Assembly (NCBI GenBank): GCA_028818225.1
Contig: JAPPOG010000022.1
Location: forward strand, 1-41,847
Direction of reading: 5' to 3'
Origin: Gammaproteobacteria bacterium
GTDB taxonomy: Bacteria > Pseudomonadota > Gammaproteobacteria > Pseudomonadales > Pseudohongiellaceae
DNA: 41,847 bases
The notes below the pieces were generated by a model, which searched no databases, was not told where the DNA came from, and saw only the letters and a list, made by a program, of their open reading frames with translations. The translations under genes were made by a program, and so were the position numbers. Of this stretch, positions 1 to 8,749 are shown piece after piece (positions within the stretch are counted from its first letter, which is position 1; every line of letters starts with the position of its first letter).

Positions 1-13
1 ATTCCGCCTCTGT

Positions 14-53
14 TTTGACTCGAAAAGCCAGTAATTTATGAGTCAAATTTATG
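14..53. promoter_or_regulatory. Inverted and direct repeats upstream of mtaD
   Basis: TTTGACTC at 14-21 is matched by its exact reverse complement GAGTCAAA at 40-47. The octamer AATTTATG also occurs twice, at 33-40 and 46-53. The repeats lie 47-86 bases before the mtaD start and could be an operator or leader hairpin. TTGACT at 15-20 resembles a -35 box, but I see no well-spaced -10 box. Confidence 0.3.
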
Positions 54-99
54 GCGCCCAGTGGATTGGAATTGGATAAATTGGAGTATTAATTCAGTA

Positions 100-1416
100 A
101 TGGAAGTCGATCTAATCATCAACGCAAAATGGGTCATTCCCGTAGTGCCGCAGGGGCAGTTATTGGAAGACCACTCAATAGCTATTAAAGATAAGCGCAT
201 TATCGATATATGCTCTGCAAAGCTAGCCGCTGAACAGTACTCCGCCGCGCAAATTACCGATCTACCTGAGCATGCTGTCATTCCAGGCCTTGTTAATGCC
301 CACGGTCATGCACCTATGGTTTTACTTCGAGGCACTGCAGATGACATTCCATTAAAACAATGGCTGGAAGAGAAAATTTGGCCTCTGGAGGGCAAACTCG
401 TTGATCGGGAATTCGTATTTGATGGAGCCACTCTGGCAATTGCGGAAATGATTAGATCTGGCACCACCTGTTTCGCCGATATGTATTTCTTTCCCGATGA
501 AGTAGCCAGAGCTGCAGTGAACAGCCATATAAGAGTTCAGCTGGCCAGCCCAGTGCTGGATTTTCCAACTGTCTGGGCTCAGGATGCAGATGAATACATC
601 CTGAAAGCTACACAGCTCCATGACGACTTTCGGCAAAATGAACTTGTTAGCACTGCCTTTGGACCGCATGCGCCCTATACTGTTTCCGATGCACCATTAC
701 AGAAACTGGCCGTATTGGCGGAAGAACTTGATGTCCCGATTCACATGCATGTCCACGAAACTGCCTCTGAAATAGAAGAAGCGCTGGCAAAAGACGGACG
801 GCGGCCCCTGCGAAGATTGCTCGATCTGGGTCTGATCACCCCACGTTTAAATTGTATCCATGCCACCCAACTTCTGGCAGAGGAGATTCAATTGCTGGCT
901 CAGCATGGCGCCACCGTGCTCCATTGCCCGGAATCTAATATGAAGCTGGCCAGCGGCTTTTGCCAGGTTGCCGAGTTGTTTAATGCCGGTGTAAACGTGG
1001 GGCTGGGTACTGACGGTGGCGCCAGTAATAATGATCTGGATATGTTTACTGAAATGCGAACGGCAGCATTAATGGCTAAAGCCGTAAGCAATGATGCCAC
1101 AGCTGTTCCTGCCCAACAGGCATTAGAGATGGCTACTATTAATAGCGCCAAAGCACTTGGTCTGGATGGAGATATAGGCAGCCTGGAAGTAGGCAAGTTT
1201 GCTGATATAACTGCGATAAGTTTCTCTGGATTAAACAGTTTGCCAGTAAACAACCCGCTTTCCCACATTGTCTATGCGATTCAAGCATGTCAGGTCAGTC
1301 ATGTGTGGTGTTCAGGCACAAAAATTTTAGAACATGGGCAACTGAAAACCCTGGATATCGACAAGATTGCTATAAATGCGGCAGATTGGCATTCAAAAGT
1401 AGAGATGGCATTGTAA
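100..1416 (+). CDS. mtaD: 5-methylthioadenosine / S-adenosylhomocysteine deaminase (TRZ/ATZ amidohydrolase family)
   Basis: The 438-residue protein is a cytosolic metal-dependent amidohydrolase. It probably deaminates 5-methylthioadenosine or S-adenosylhomocysteine, in purine and methionine salvage. Visible metal-site motifs are NAHGHAPM near residues 66-73, HMHVHETASE, CIHATQL and GTDGGASNNDLDMFTEM, in the usual order for the family. A GTG at 61 would add 13 Trp- and Asn-rich residues. I prefer ATG 100, which has GGAG at 85-88 and gives the normal N-terminus EVDLIINAKWVIP. The next gene, ubiG, begins 5 bases downstream. The mtaD-ubiG-mupP-yciK order is also found in Pseudomonas. SAH is the by-product of UbiG, so the pairing makes metabolic sense. 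The exact substrate cannot be told from sequence, because guanine and chlorohydrolase relatives share these motifs. Confidence 0.85.
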   Translation: MEVDLIINAKWVIPVVPQGQLLEDHSIAIKDKRIIDICSAKLAAEQYSAAQITDLPEHAVIPGLVNAHGHAPMVLLRGTADDIPLKQWLEEKIWPLEGKLVDREFVFDGATLAIAEMIRSGTTCFADMYFFPDEVARAAVNSHIRVQLASPVLDFPTVWAQDADEYILKATQLHDDFRQNELVSTAFGPHAPYTVSDAPLQKLAVLAEELDVPIHMHVHETASEIEEALAKDGRRPLRRLLDLGLITPRLNCIHATQLLAEEIQLLAQHGATVLHCPESNMKLASGFCQVAELFNAGVNVGLGTDGGASNNDLDMFTEMRTAALMAKAVSNDATAVPAQQALEMATINSAKALGLDGDIGSLEVGKFADITAISFSGLNSLPVNNPLSHIVYAIQACQVSHVWCSGTKILEHGQLKTLDIDKIAINAADWHSKVEMAL

Positions 1417-1421
1417 ACACT

Positions 1422-2123
1422 ATGGAAAATGTAGACGAACTGGAAATTCGAAAATTTGAAGAGCTTGCTTCTCGCTGGTGGGATCCCAATAGTGAGTTCA
1501 AACCACTGCACGCAATAAATCCATTGCGCATGAACTATATCAGCCAGCAAATTAACCTGGCCGGCAAAGCAGTTCTGGATATTGGTTGTGGTGGGGGGAT
1601 ACTGGCTGAAGCGATGGCCCATCATGGCGCCAATGTCACCGCAATTGATCTCGCCGATGCTTCACTATCGGTAGCAAAACTGCACCAGTTAGAAAGTAAG
1701 CTGGATATCGATTATCGCAAATCTTCGGCTGAGCAATTGGCGGAGGAGGAATCTGACAAATACGATGTAGTGACCTGCCTGGAAATGCTGGAACATGTTC
1801 CTGATCCCAGCTCTGTAGTTCAGGCATGCAAGAATCTGGTAAAGCCCGGGGGGCTGGTTTTCTTTTCGACTATTAATCGCAACCCCAAGTCCTATCTATT
1901 CGCCATTATCGGCGCGGAGTATCTCTTGAATTTGCTGCCCCGAGGTACTCATGATTATGGAAAGTTTATCCGTCCTTCCGAATTAGCTCGCTGGTGCCGC
2001 GAATGCCAATTGGAACTACAAGGCCAGATAGGCATGGGGTATAACCCGCTGACCAAGCGCTATTTTCTTGAACAAAGTGTGGCTGTGAATTACATCGCCT
2101 TCTACCAGAAACCCCAGCACTGA
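1422..2123 (+). CDS. ubiG: Ubiquinone biosynthesis O-methyltransferase UbiG
   Basis: UbiG carries out both SAM-dependent O-methylations of ubiquinone biosynthesis, at the membrane surface. The 233-residue protein has the class I methyltransferase SAM loop VLDIGCGGGILAEAMA near residues 51-66, an acidic residue after the second strand (AIDLADAS), and the motif CLEMLEHVPDP. The N-terminal segment FEELASRWWDPNSEFKPLH is characteristic of UbiG. An in-frame ORF extends back to 1287 but runs through the end of mtaD, so I chose ATG 1422, five bases after the mtaD stop. It is probably co-transcribed with mtaD and mupP. Confidence 0.95.
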   Translation: MENVDELEIRKFEELASRWWDPNSEFKPLHAINPLRMNYISQQINLAGKAVLDIGCGGGILAEAMAHHGANVTAIDLADASLSVAKLHQLESKLDIDYRKSSAEQLAEEESDKYDVVTCLEMLEHVPDPSSVVQACKNLVKPGGLVFFSTINRNPKSYLFAIIGAEYLLNLLPRGTHDYGKFIRPSELARWCRECQLELQGQIGMGYNPLTKRYFLEQSVAVNYIAFYQKPQH

Positions 2124-2133
2124 ACTTAAGCCT

Positions 2134-2817
2134 GTGTCTTTGAATACGTCAATTGACTGTGTGTTATTTGACCTGGATGGAACCCTGATCGATACCGCGC
2201 CAGACTTTATCCAGGCTGTAAATAAACTACTCGCAGAGAACGAAAAACCTGCGATAGCTCCTGAACTGATCTATCAAACCGTTTCCGATGGAGCCAGGGC
2301 CCTGGTTAAACTTGCCTTTGAAATTGAAGAGTCTGCTGAAAATTTTTCCGCTCTTAACCAGAGATTGCTGGATCTTTATGAGGAGCAGATCGAGCATACC
2401 GAGGCGGCACTCTACCCTGGTCTGGACGAGTTACTGCAAGACCTGGAGTCGAGTAATATTCCCTGGGGAATAGTTACCAACAAACCTGAGCTTTACTCTA
2501 GTGCATTGTTGCACAAGCTCGCACTGAATAATCGTTGCGGTGTATTAATTTGCCCCGATCACGTTGAAAATCGCAAACCTCATCCGGAACCAATTTTATT
2601 AGCCTGCCAAAAACTGAACTGCGATACAGAGAAAACCGTTTATGTAGGCGATCATCCAAGAGATATCCAGGCGGCAAAAAATGCCGATGTAATAGCTATC
2701 GCAGCGGCCTATGGCTACCTCAATAGGGAATCGAAAGTTGAAGAATGGTATGCAGATTTCATATTACAAGAATCTGAACAGCTAAAACCTTTATTAAACC
2801 GCTTAATCTTTGCCTGA
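2134..2817 (+). CDS. mupP: HAD phosphatase, probably N-acetylmuramic acid 6-phosphate phosphatase MupP (phosphoglycolate phosphatase-like)
   Basis: This 227-residue protein is a haloacid dehalogenase superfamily phosphatase. Motif I is LFDLDGTLIDT at about residues 11-21, motif II is GIVTNKPE, the conserved lysine lies in ENRKPHPEP, and motif IV is VYVGDHPRDIQAA. A helical cap sits between motifs I and II. Such proteins are often annotated Gph, but the gene directly after ubiG in Pseudomonas is MupP. That enzyme dephosphorylates MurNAc-6-P in the anhydromuropeptide recycling route that bypasses de novo UDP-MurNAc synthesis. The context favours MupP; the motifs alone do not separate the two. 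The start is GTG 2134, with TTG 2140 as an alternative. The stop overlaps the upstream edge of yciK. Confidence 0.8.
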   Translation: MSLNTSIDCVLFDLDGTLIDTAPDFIQAVNKLLAENEKPAIAPELIYQTVSDGARALVKLAFEIEESAENFSALNQRLLDLYEEQIEHTEAALYPGLDELLQDLESSNIPWGIVTNKPELYSSALLHKLALNNRCGVLICPDHVENRKPHPEPILLACQKLNCDTEKTVYVGDHPRDIQAAKNADVIAIAAAYGYLNRESKVEEWYADFILQESEQLKPLLNRLIFA

Positions 2818-2821
2818 TCCT

Positions 2822-3601
2822 ATGTTTGACTACGTCGCTCCAGCAGATTTTCTGGAACAAAAATCCATTTTGATTACCGGTGCCAGCGATGGCATCGGTA
2901 AATGCTGTGCCATAACTTTTGCGAAATATGGTGCCAACCTGATTCTATTGGGTCGATCCCTGGAAAAACTGGAACAGGTTTACGATGAAGTAGAAGCTAT
3001 TAACCCTGGCAGGGTCAGTATTCAACCGATCGACTTTAAAGCTGCTCAAGAAGATGCCTACGCTACCCTTGCCACCTCTGTTGCTGAAAATTATGACTGT
3101 CTTGACGGATTAATCTTAAACGCCAGCATGTTGGGCGCTCGCAACCCAATCGAATTTGTTCCAGCTGATGTCTGGGAAGAGACAATGCGGGTAAACGTTA
3201 ATTCCACGTTTCTGCTTACCAAGGCCATGCTGCCACTGTTGCGGCTGTCCCGTGACGCCCGTCTCCTATTTATTTCTTCTAGCGTGGGACGCAAGGGACG
3301 TGCTCATTGGGGAGCCTATGGCGTGTCCAAGTTCGCTATTGAAGGTCTAATGCAAACTCTGGCGGAAGAAATGGAGAAAACCAGCACAGTGAAGGTAAAC
3401 AGCCTAAATCCTGGAGGAACGCGAACGGGAATGCGTCAGGAGGCCTACCCGGCTGAAGATCCGTATTCATTGCCGACTCCCGAAGACTTAATGCCGGTAT
3501 ATCTTTATTTGTTGAGTACAGAAGCTCAGGGGATCCATGGCCAGGCTATCGATGCCAGAGATTTCGAACCCGGTAAATATTTCCCACCGCCAAAAAAATA
3601 G
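2822..3601 (+). CDS. yciK: Short-chain dehydrogenase/reductase, YciK family
   Basis: The 259-residue protein is a classical SDR with an N-terminal Rossmann fold. It shows the cofactor motif TGASDGIG near residues 19-26, LNAS in place of the usual NNAG, a serine in LLFISSSVG, and the YxxxK catalytic pair in GAYGVSKFAIEG. The late motif LNPGGTRTGMR fits NADP-binding SDRs. E. coli YciK is the closest named relative; its physiological substrate is not firmly known, so none is assigned. A TTG at 2810 would add four residues. ATG 2822 follows the mupP stop by four bases and gives the usual N-terminus. It is the last gene of the mtaD-ubiG-mupP-yciK run. Confidence 0.85.
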   Translation: MFDYVAPADFLEQKSILITGASDGIGKCCAITFAKYGANLILLGRSLEKLEQVYDEVEAINPGRVSIQPIDFKAAQEDAYATLATSVAENYDCLDGLILNASMLGARNPIEFVPADVWEETMRVNVNSTFLLTKAMLPLLRLSRDARLLFISSSVGRKGRAHWGAYGVSKFAIEGLMQTLAEEMEKTSTVKVNSLNPGGTRTGMRQEAYPAEDPYSLPTPEDLMPVYLYLLSTEAQGIHGQAIDARDFEPGKYFPPPKK

Positions 3602-3745
3602 ATCATTAGTTTGACTGACATGCTGCTGGCTATTCTGTGGAAGCTTTGGCCAGCTGCTCGAGCCTCACTGGGCGAATTCAATCAAGCGCCTGCTGGGACG
3701 AGCAATAAATCACAGCTAAGTTTGAAACATTAACCTGGGTAAATA

Positions 3746-4477
3746 CTACTGAACCGATTTGGCCAACTTATCGATCTCATTTTTTGAAAGCTCCTGAAAC
3801 TCTCCTCGCTTGACTGAGCTGGGAATAAAAATAGGACCAAAGCGCACTCGCTTTAAGCGGCTGACTTTTAATCCCTGTGATTCCCATAGCTTCCTGACCT
3901 CACGGTTTCTCCCTTCCATGATGACCACGTGGTACCACTGGTTGATGCCCTCGCCGGCGTAAAATTGAATGTCTGTGAATCGACAAAGGTGGTCATCAAT
4001 GATGATGCCATCATGCATACTCTGCACCATCTGAGGCGTGACTTCACCCATTACTCGGACCGCATATTCCCGTTCCACCATAGAACTTGGGTGAGTGAGT
4101 TTGTTTGCCAGCTCACCATCCGTAGTGAACAACAGCAGTCCGCTGGTATTTATGTCGAGTCTCCCAATGGACACCCAGCGACCATGTTTGAGCGGGGGTA
4201 AGTTATCAAATACAGTAGGTCTGCCTTCCGGATCTTGGCGGGTGCAGATTTCATCTTCAGGCTTGTTGTAAAGCAATACGCGTCGATCTATCCTGATCTT
4301 TTTCTGGGGTGCCAGTTTTTTTCCATCAACGATGATTTTATCCTCATCTCTTACGCGGGCACCTATTTCGGCTACTTTCCCGTTTACCTTTATTCGCCCC
4401 TGGCTAATCCAGGTTTCAATTTCACGACGCGAACCAAAACCGGCTCGGGCAAGAACTTTTTGCAATTTCTCTGACAT
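3746..4477 (-). CDS. rluB: 23S rRNA pseudouridine(2605) synthase RluB
   Basis: RluB makes pseudouridine in helix 93 of 23S rRNA. The 243-residue protein has an N-terminal S4 RNA-binding domain (residues 1-60, beginning EKLQKVLARAGFGSRREIE), followed by the RsuA/RluB catalytic domain. The catalytic aspartate sits in GRLDINTSGLLLFTTDGEL, and VIMEGRNREVRKLW is the conserved late motif. It lacks the long C-terminal extension of E. coli RluB. It lies 49 bases downstream of scpB on the same strand; scpA-scpB-rluB is a common gammaproteobacterial order. RluE/RsuA paralogues are possible, but the context supports RluB. Confidence 0.92.
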   Translation of the reverse strand: MSEKLQKVLARAGFGSRREIETWISQGRIKVNGKVAEIGARVRDEDKIIVDGKKLAPQKKIRIDRRVLLYNKPEDEICTRQDPEGRPTVFDNLPPLKHGRWVSIGRLDINTSGLLLFTTDGELANKLTHPSSMVEREYAVRVMGEVTPQMVQSMHDGIIIDDHLCRFTDIQFYAGEGINQWYHVVIMEGRNREVRKLWESQGLKVSRLKRVRFGPIFIPSSVKRGEFQELSKNEIDKLAKSVQ

Positions 4478-4526
4478 AGGAAAGTGTGTTACGGAAAGTT
4501 TAGAGTACTGTGGCTAACACAAAAGA

Positions 4527-5702
4527 TTAGAGATTTTCGTCTTGTTCGTCACCTATAAAATTAATTTCACTTGCATCTTCTTGATGTTCCTCCTCGATGA
4601 CAAAGTCAATGGCAGTATCTGGCACCGCATCAGACTCAAACTCGCTAACTGGCGAGTGGCTTGCATCTTCGACCCTGAAATCGAAATCTGTTTCCTGCTC
4701 TCCCTGGACCTGGTGTTCGTTACCCCGCAAAGGGATCACATTGGACTCTGGCGCGATGTCTTCTGATTCTTCATCCCCAGCAGCATCATCCTCTTCTGCG
4801 CTACTGGATTGTTCGCGGAGATTGCGCTCAAACTCTTCATTTGCAGCTATATCTTCGTCAGTCAGGCCCACATCCAAATCGTCCTCATCATCGTCATCAA
4901 GGTCTGCATCAACTCCGACTTCTCCATCAAAGTCCTCTTCCTCTTCATGAGCTTCTGCTTCCAGCAGCTCTTCGGGAACGCCCATGCGCAGAATTTCATC
5001 CAGTGGTTTCTTGGATAGTTCTACCGCTTCTTCCTCGGCGATAAGCTCAGCCTCTTCTGCCTCAGTAAGCGCCCTGCTCTCTTCATCCGCTGCTTCGTCA
5101 TCTGGAAGATCCAGAATACGTGATTTAGAGAGTTCTTCGTTTAAATCCAATTCGGGTTCAGGCTGCTCCAATTCCTTCACCTCCGATAAAGGTGGCAATT
5201 CCTGTAAATTTTTGAGATTGAAGTAATCCAGGAATTGTTTAGTGGTTGCAAACATTGCTGGCCTGCCTGGTACGTCTCTGTGTCCGACTACGCGAATCCA
5301 GTCTCTATCGATTAAAGTTCTAATTATGTTTGGGCTAACGCTGACACCGCGAATATCTTCAATATCACCCCGGGTTATTGGCTGGCGGTAAGCGATGAGT
5401 GAGAGAGTTTCCAATAGAGCCCTGGTATAGCGAGGTGGTTTTTCTTCCCAGAGTTTTCCGACCCATTCACTTAAGTCCTGTTTGACCTGAAAACGGTAAC
5501 CGGAAGCGACTTCCTTGAGTTCGAATCCCCGATCGCCACAGTCCTCTGCAATGGCCTCCATGACAGACTTCAATTCTTTTCTGTCAGGGCGTTCCTTCTT
5601 ATCAAACACCTGTGTGATATTGTCTAACGACAATGGTCTACCAGCAGCGAGCAACAATCCCTCTACGATCATTTTTACTTTATTGTCGACTTCACTTCCC
5701 AA
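4527..5702 (-). CDS. scpB: Segregation and condensation protein B with long acidic tail
   Basis: ScpB dimerises and binds ScpA in the SMC-ScpAB chromosome-condensing complex. Residues 1-185 form the conserved tandem winged-helix region: MIVEGLLLAAGRPLSLDNI, ETLSLIAYRQPITRGDIE, then RGVSVSPNIIRTL and GRPAMFATTKQFLDYF. The remaining 200 or so residues are a low-complexity, strongly acidic tail with runs of Glu, Asp and Ser, longer than in most ScpB proteins and probably disordered. The start is TTG 5702: AAGGAG overlaps the scpA stop and lies eight bases before it, which implies translational coupling. The alternative ATG at 5672 has no comparable site. Confidence 0.93.
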   Translation of the reverse strand: MGSEVDNKVKMIVEGLLLAAGRPLSLDNITQVFDKKERPDRKELKSVMEAIAEDCGDRGFELKEVASGYRFQVKQDLSEWVGKLWEEKPPRYTRALLETLSLIAYRQPITRGDIEDIRGVSVSPNIIRTLIDRDWIRVVGHRDVPGRPAMFATTKQFLDYFNLKNLQELPPLSEVKELEQPEPELDLNEELSKSRILDLPDDEAADEESRALTEAEEAELIAEEEAVELSKKPLDEILRMGVPEELLEAEAHEEEEDFDGEVGVDADLDDDDEDDLDVGLTDEDIAANEEFERNLREQSSSAEEDDAAGDEESEDIAPESNVIPLRGNEHQVQGEQETDFDFRVEDASHSPVSEFESDAVPDTAIDFVIEEEHQEDASEINFIGDEQDENL

Positions 5703-5714
5703 TGCAGAGACTCC

Positions 5715-6620
5715 TTAACTTCTAGACTTCAGGTGAATAGGTCCAAATGGATCGGATTGTACTATTTCAATCATTGAATCTTTCATCAGCTCCATTACTG
5801 CCAGAAAGGTGACGACAACGCCCAGGCGCCCTTCATCTTTCGCCAACAAGGAGGCTAATGGCACAAACTTATGTTCTGACAGTCTTACCATTATGTCTGA
5901 CATTTTTTCTCGGGTTGAGAGCGTTTCGAATTGAATATGATGATGCTCAAACATATCCGCTCTTCTCAATACACCGGACAACGCGACCAGTATTTCGTCC
6001 AGGCTGACTTCCGGGTCGGGAGTTATTCGCTCGATAATTGGCAAGTCTGCAGTCGCCCGATTTATGTCGCGATCCATGCGGGGAAGCCCATCGAGATCTT
6101 CGGCTGCTTGCTTGAATCGCTCGTACTCCTGCAAGCGCATGATGAGCTGCATGCGCGGATCACCTTCTTCCGCCTCTTCCTCTTCCTGCCTGGGCAGCAG
6201 GATCCGAGATTTAATTTCTGCCAACATGGCAGCCATGACCAGGTATTCGGCAGCAAGTTCGAACTGACTCGCCTGCATTAATTCAACATACGCCATGTAC
6301 TGATCGGTAATATCAGCAACATTGATATCGAGAATATCGATATTCTGACGCTTGATCAGGTATAACAGCAGATCCAACGGACCCTCAAAGGCCTCGAGAA
6401 AAACCTCCAGCGCATCAGGTGGTATATAGAGATCCTTGGGGACCTCTGTAATTGCCTCGCCAGCTACAAAAGCAAATGGCAGTTCAGGCTGCTCAGGCGC
6501 TCCAGTATTCTCGTCAGTTGGATTAAGCTGTTGATTGAGAGGGTTGTTTTCTGGAGGGGAATCTGACTCCCCTTGGGGATCAAGGTTATCGGTTCCGGCG
6601 TCGGTACCAGTAATCGTCAA
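5715..6620 (-). CDS. scpA: Segregation and condensation protein A (kleisin)
   Basis: ScpA is the kleisin that bridges SMC heads and binds ScpB. The family signature is FEGPLDLLLYLIKRQNIDILDI at residues 79-100, followed by ITDQYMAYVELM, EYLVMAAMLAEIKSRILLPR and a C-terminal winged helix ending LAVMELMKDSMIEIVQ. About 70 acidic, proline-rich residues precede the kleisin core. The only early start is TTG 6620, with a poor ribosome-binding site, so the true N-terminus may be shorter. scpB follows after 12 bases. Confidence 0.92.
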   Translation of the reverse strand: MTITGTDAGTDNLDPQGESDSPPENNPLNQQLNPTDENTGAPEQPELPFAFVAGEAITEVPKDLYIPPDALEVFLEAFEGPLDLLLYLIKRQNIDILDINVADITDQYMAYVELMQASQFELAAEYLVMAAMLAEIKSRILLPRQEEEEAEEGDPRMQLIMRLQEYERFKQAAEDLDGLPRMDRDINRATADLPIIERITPDPEVSLDEILVALSGVLRRADMFEHHHIQFETLSTREKMSDIMVRLSEHKFVPLASLLAKDEGRLGVVVTFLAVMELMKDSMIEIVQSDPFGPIHLKSRS

Positions 6621-6706
6621 TCTCGTGGTCCGTATAACTCAGCGACAAATTTGATTTTACCTTAATTACTGCTGAAAAGCCCACGCCTTGGGGCATTTTT
6701 AAATTA

Positions 6707-7921
6707 TTACCAGGTGGTCAAACCCATGGCCGCGCGCACATCCGCCAGGGTTTCTTTGGCGCTTTCCCGCGCAGTTTCATTGCCATCTGCGATAATGGAC
6801 CTGACCATATCAGGATCTTTGATGTATTGTTCCGCTTCTTTTTGTATCGGTTCCAATTCCGCAATCACAGCATCGATAACTGGTTTTTTACATTCAAGAC
6901 AGCCAATTCCAGCACTCGTGCAGCCCTGCTTAACCCATTCCCGGGTTTTGTCATCAGAATAGGTTTCATGGAGTTGCCAAACCGGACATTTATCCGGATC
7001 GCCTGGATCGGTTAAACGCACGCGCGCTGGATCTGTTGGCATCGTGCTTATTTTTTTCTCAACCTCTTCTAATCGTTCCCGCAGACTGATGGTGTTGTTG
7101 TAGGATTTGGACATTTTTTGACCATCCAGCCCGGGCATTTTCGAAGCTGGCGTGAGCAGTGCCTGAGGCTCGGCGAGAATCATCTTGCCACCACCTTCGA
7201 GATAGCCTGACAAGCGCTCCCGATCGCCCAGGGAAACGTTTTGCTGCTCAGCTACCAGGGCCCTGGCTTTTTTGAGCGCTTCCTGGTCACCCTGTTCCTG
7301 AAAAGCTGTCCGCAATTGGGTATAAAGTTTGGCAGCTTTCTTGCCCATTTTTTTAATCGCCGCAACGGCGTGTTCTTCAAATCCCGGTTCTCGACCGTAT
7401 ATGTGATTAAAGCGCCTGGCTACTTCACGGGTAAGTTCCACATGGGCAACCTGGTCTTCGCCTACTGGCACGAATCCGGCGCGATATATCAAAATATCGG
7501 CTGCCTGCAACAAGGGATAGCCCAGGAATCCGTAAGTGCCCAATTCCTTTTCTTGCAATTTTTCCTGCTGATCTTTGTAGCTCGGTACTCTTTCTAACCA
7601 ACCCAGCGGTGTTGTCATAGATAGCAATAAATGCAATTCAGCATGTTCCGGAACTTTTGATTGGACGAAAAGTGCTGCCGCTCCGGGATTGACCCCAACC
7701 GCCAGCCAGTCTATGACCATATCGATGGTATTCTCACCGAATAGAGAAGGCTCACCATAGTGAGTAGTCAGCGCATGCCAATCGGCGACAAAGAAAAAGC
7801 ATTCATATTCATGCTGAAGTTTTACCCAATTCTTTAAAACACCATGTAAATGCCCTAAATGTAGCTGGCCGGTAGGTCGCATACCTGAAAGTACACGTTG
7901 CTGTGAATCTACGCTCGACAA
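6707..7921 (-). CDS. trpS: Tryptophan-tRNA ligase
   Basis: This class I aminoacyl-tRNA synthetase charges tRNA-Trp in the cytosol. The HIGH-type motif is GQLHLGHLHG at residues 18-27 and the KMSKS loop is DGQKMSKSYNN. At 404 residues it is longer than the roughly 330-residue E. coli enzyme. The extra sequence, an insert of about 60 residues before the KMSKS loop (IKKMGKKAAKLYTQLRTAF and on), is typical of the long TrpS of Pseudomonas. The start is TTG 7921, with AGGAG at 7928-7932 and a six-base spacer. The first internal Met lies inside the ATP-binding segment and would remove LSGMRPTG, so TTG is required. It lies 64 bases downstream of yciO and 86 bases upstream of scpA. Confidence 0.96.
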   Translation of the reverse strand: MSSVDSQQRVLSGMRPTGQLHLGHLHGVLKNWVKLQHEYECFFFVADWHALTTHYGEPSLFGENTIDMVIDWLAVGVNPGAAALFVQSKVPEHAELHLLLSMTTPLGWLERVPSYKDQQEKLQEKELGTYGFLGYPLLQAADILIYRAGFVPVGEDQVAHVELTREVARRFNHIYGREPGFEEHAVAAIKKMGKKAAKLYTQLRTAFQEQGDQEALKKARALVAEQQNVSLGDRERLSGYLEGGGKMILAEPQALLTPASKMPGLDGQKMSKSYNNTISLRERLEEVEKKISTMPTDPARVRLTDPGDPDKCPVWQLHETYSDDKTREWVKQGCTSAGIGCLECKKPVIDAVIAELEPIQKEAEQYIKDPDMVRSIIADGNETARESAKETLADVRAAMGLTTW

Positions 7922-7985
7922 TCGAAACTCCTAAACTGGAAACAAGCCCATTAACTGGGGATTAAGCTCAAATTATACTCTGCCA

Positions 7986-8606
7986 TTAACTAAAGGGGTC
8001 AGGATCACCTTTACCTACCCGCATTACCTCCGGTACGCCCTCTACCAGGTCAACCATCGTGGTTGGTTCGAGCCCGCAGGCACCCCCATCTATAATGAGA
8101 TCGACCAATTTGCCAATCTTTAAACGCATTTCGTAAGGATCGTACAACTGTTCCCCTGCATCAGGCAGGATTAAACTGGTGCTCATGATTGGCTCTCCGA
8201 GCATGGTCAGCAGCGCTTGCGCAATTGGATTTTCTGGAACCCGTAGCCCAATAGTTTTGCGCTTGGGGTACATTAAGCGTCTTGGCACTTCAGGCGTGGC
8301 TTTAAGAATAAAGGTATAGGGTCCGGGTGTATAAGCCTTTAAAATTCTGTAGGCACTGTTATGTACCTTGGCATAGCTCGCCAGTGACGAAAGATCACTG
8401 CATACCAGGGTAAAATTATGGCGTAAATCCAGTTGGCGAATGCGGCGGATTCTCTCTAGGGCTGATTTATCTCCAATATGACAACCCAGTGCGTAAGTGG
8501 AATCTGTCGGATAAACAATCACTCCGCCGCGCAGCAGCACGTCCACCGCCTGCTTTATCACCCTGGGTTCCGGATTATCCGGATGAACTTGTAAAAAATC
8601 AGCCAT
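7986..8606 (-). CDS. yciO: YciO, Sua5/YrdC/YciO family protein
   Basis: The 206-residue protein is a single Sua5/YciO/YrdC domain. Characteristic segments are VIVYPTDSTYALGCHIGD near residue 31, LRHNFTLVCSDLSSLASYA, TPGPYTFILKATPEVPRR, KRKTIGLRVPENPIA and EPIMSTSLILP. Relatives (TsaC/Sua5) make threonylcarbamoyl-AMP for the t6A modification of tRNA. YciO proteins form a separate subgroup with a weaker or uncertain role, and the length and PKRKTIGLRVP segment match YciO. The ATG at 8606 is preferred to a TTG one codon earlier. It lies upstream of trpS-scpAB on the same strand and is divergent from yciB. Confidence 0.88.
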   Translation of the reverse strand: MADFLQVHPDNPEPRVIKQAVDVLLRGGVIVYPTDSTYALGCHIGDKSALERIRRIRQLDLRHNFTLVCSDLSSLASYAKVHNSAYRILKAYTPGPYTFILKATPEVPRRLMYPKRKTIGLRVPENPIAQALLTMLGEPIMSTSLILPDAGEQLYDPYEMRLKIGKLVDLIIDGGACGLEPTTMVDLVEGVPEVMRVGKGDPDPFS

Positions 8607-8749
8607 CAAGCAATGGTTTTACCCAACAAAATGGGAATTTACCTGTCTAAAAAAGAGGGAGATTCTATTACAAGCCGGTGATAAAAGCAGACAGTAATCT
8701 GCAAATGAATTAACATGGCGCGGCTCAATAGCGGACAAATTCAGGATCT

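Noticed and set aside
2134..2817. Phosphoglycolate phosphatase (Gph) as the name for the HAD protein
   Set aside because: It is still possible, but the gene order ubiG-HAD-yciK favours MupP.
4597..4950. 117-codon plus-strand frame rich in Ser
   Set aside because: It is the mirror of the repetitive acidic ScpB tail, where Glu/Asp codons read as Ser runs on the other strand.
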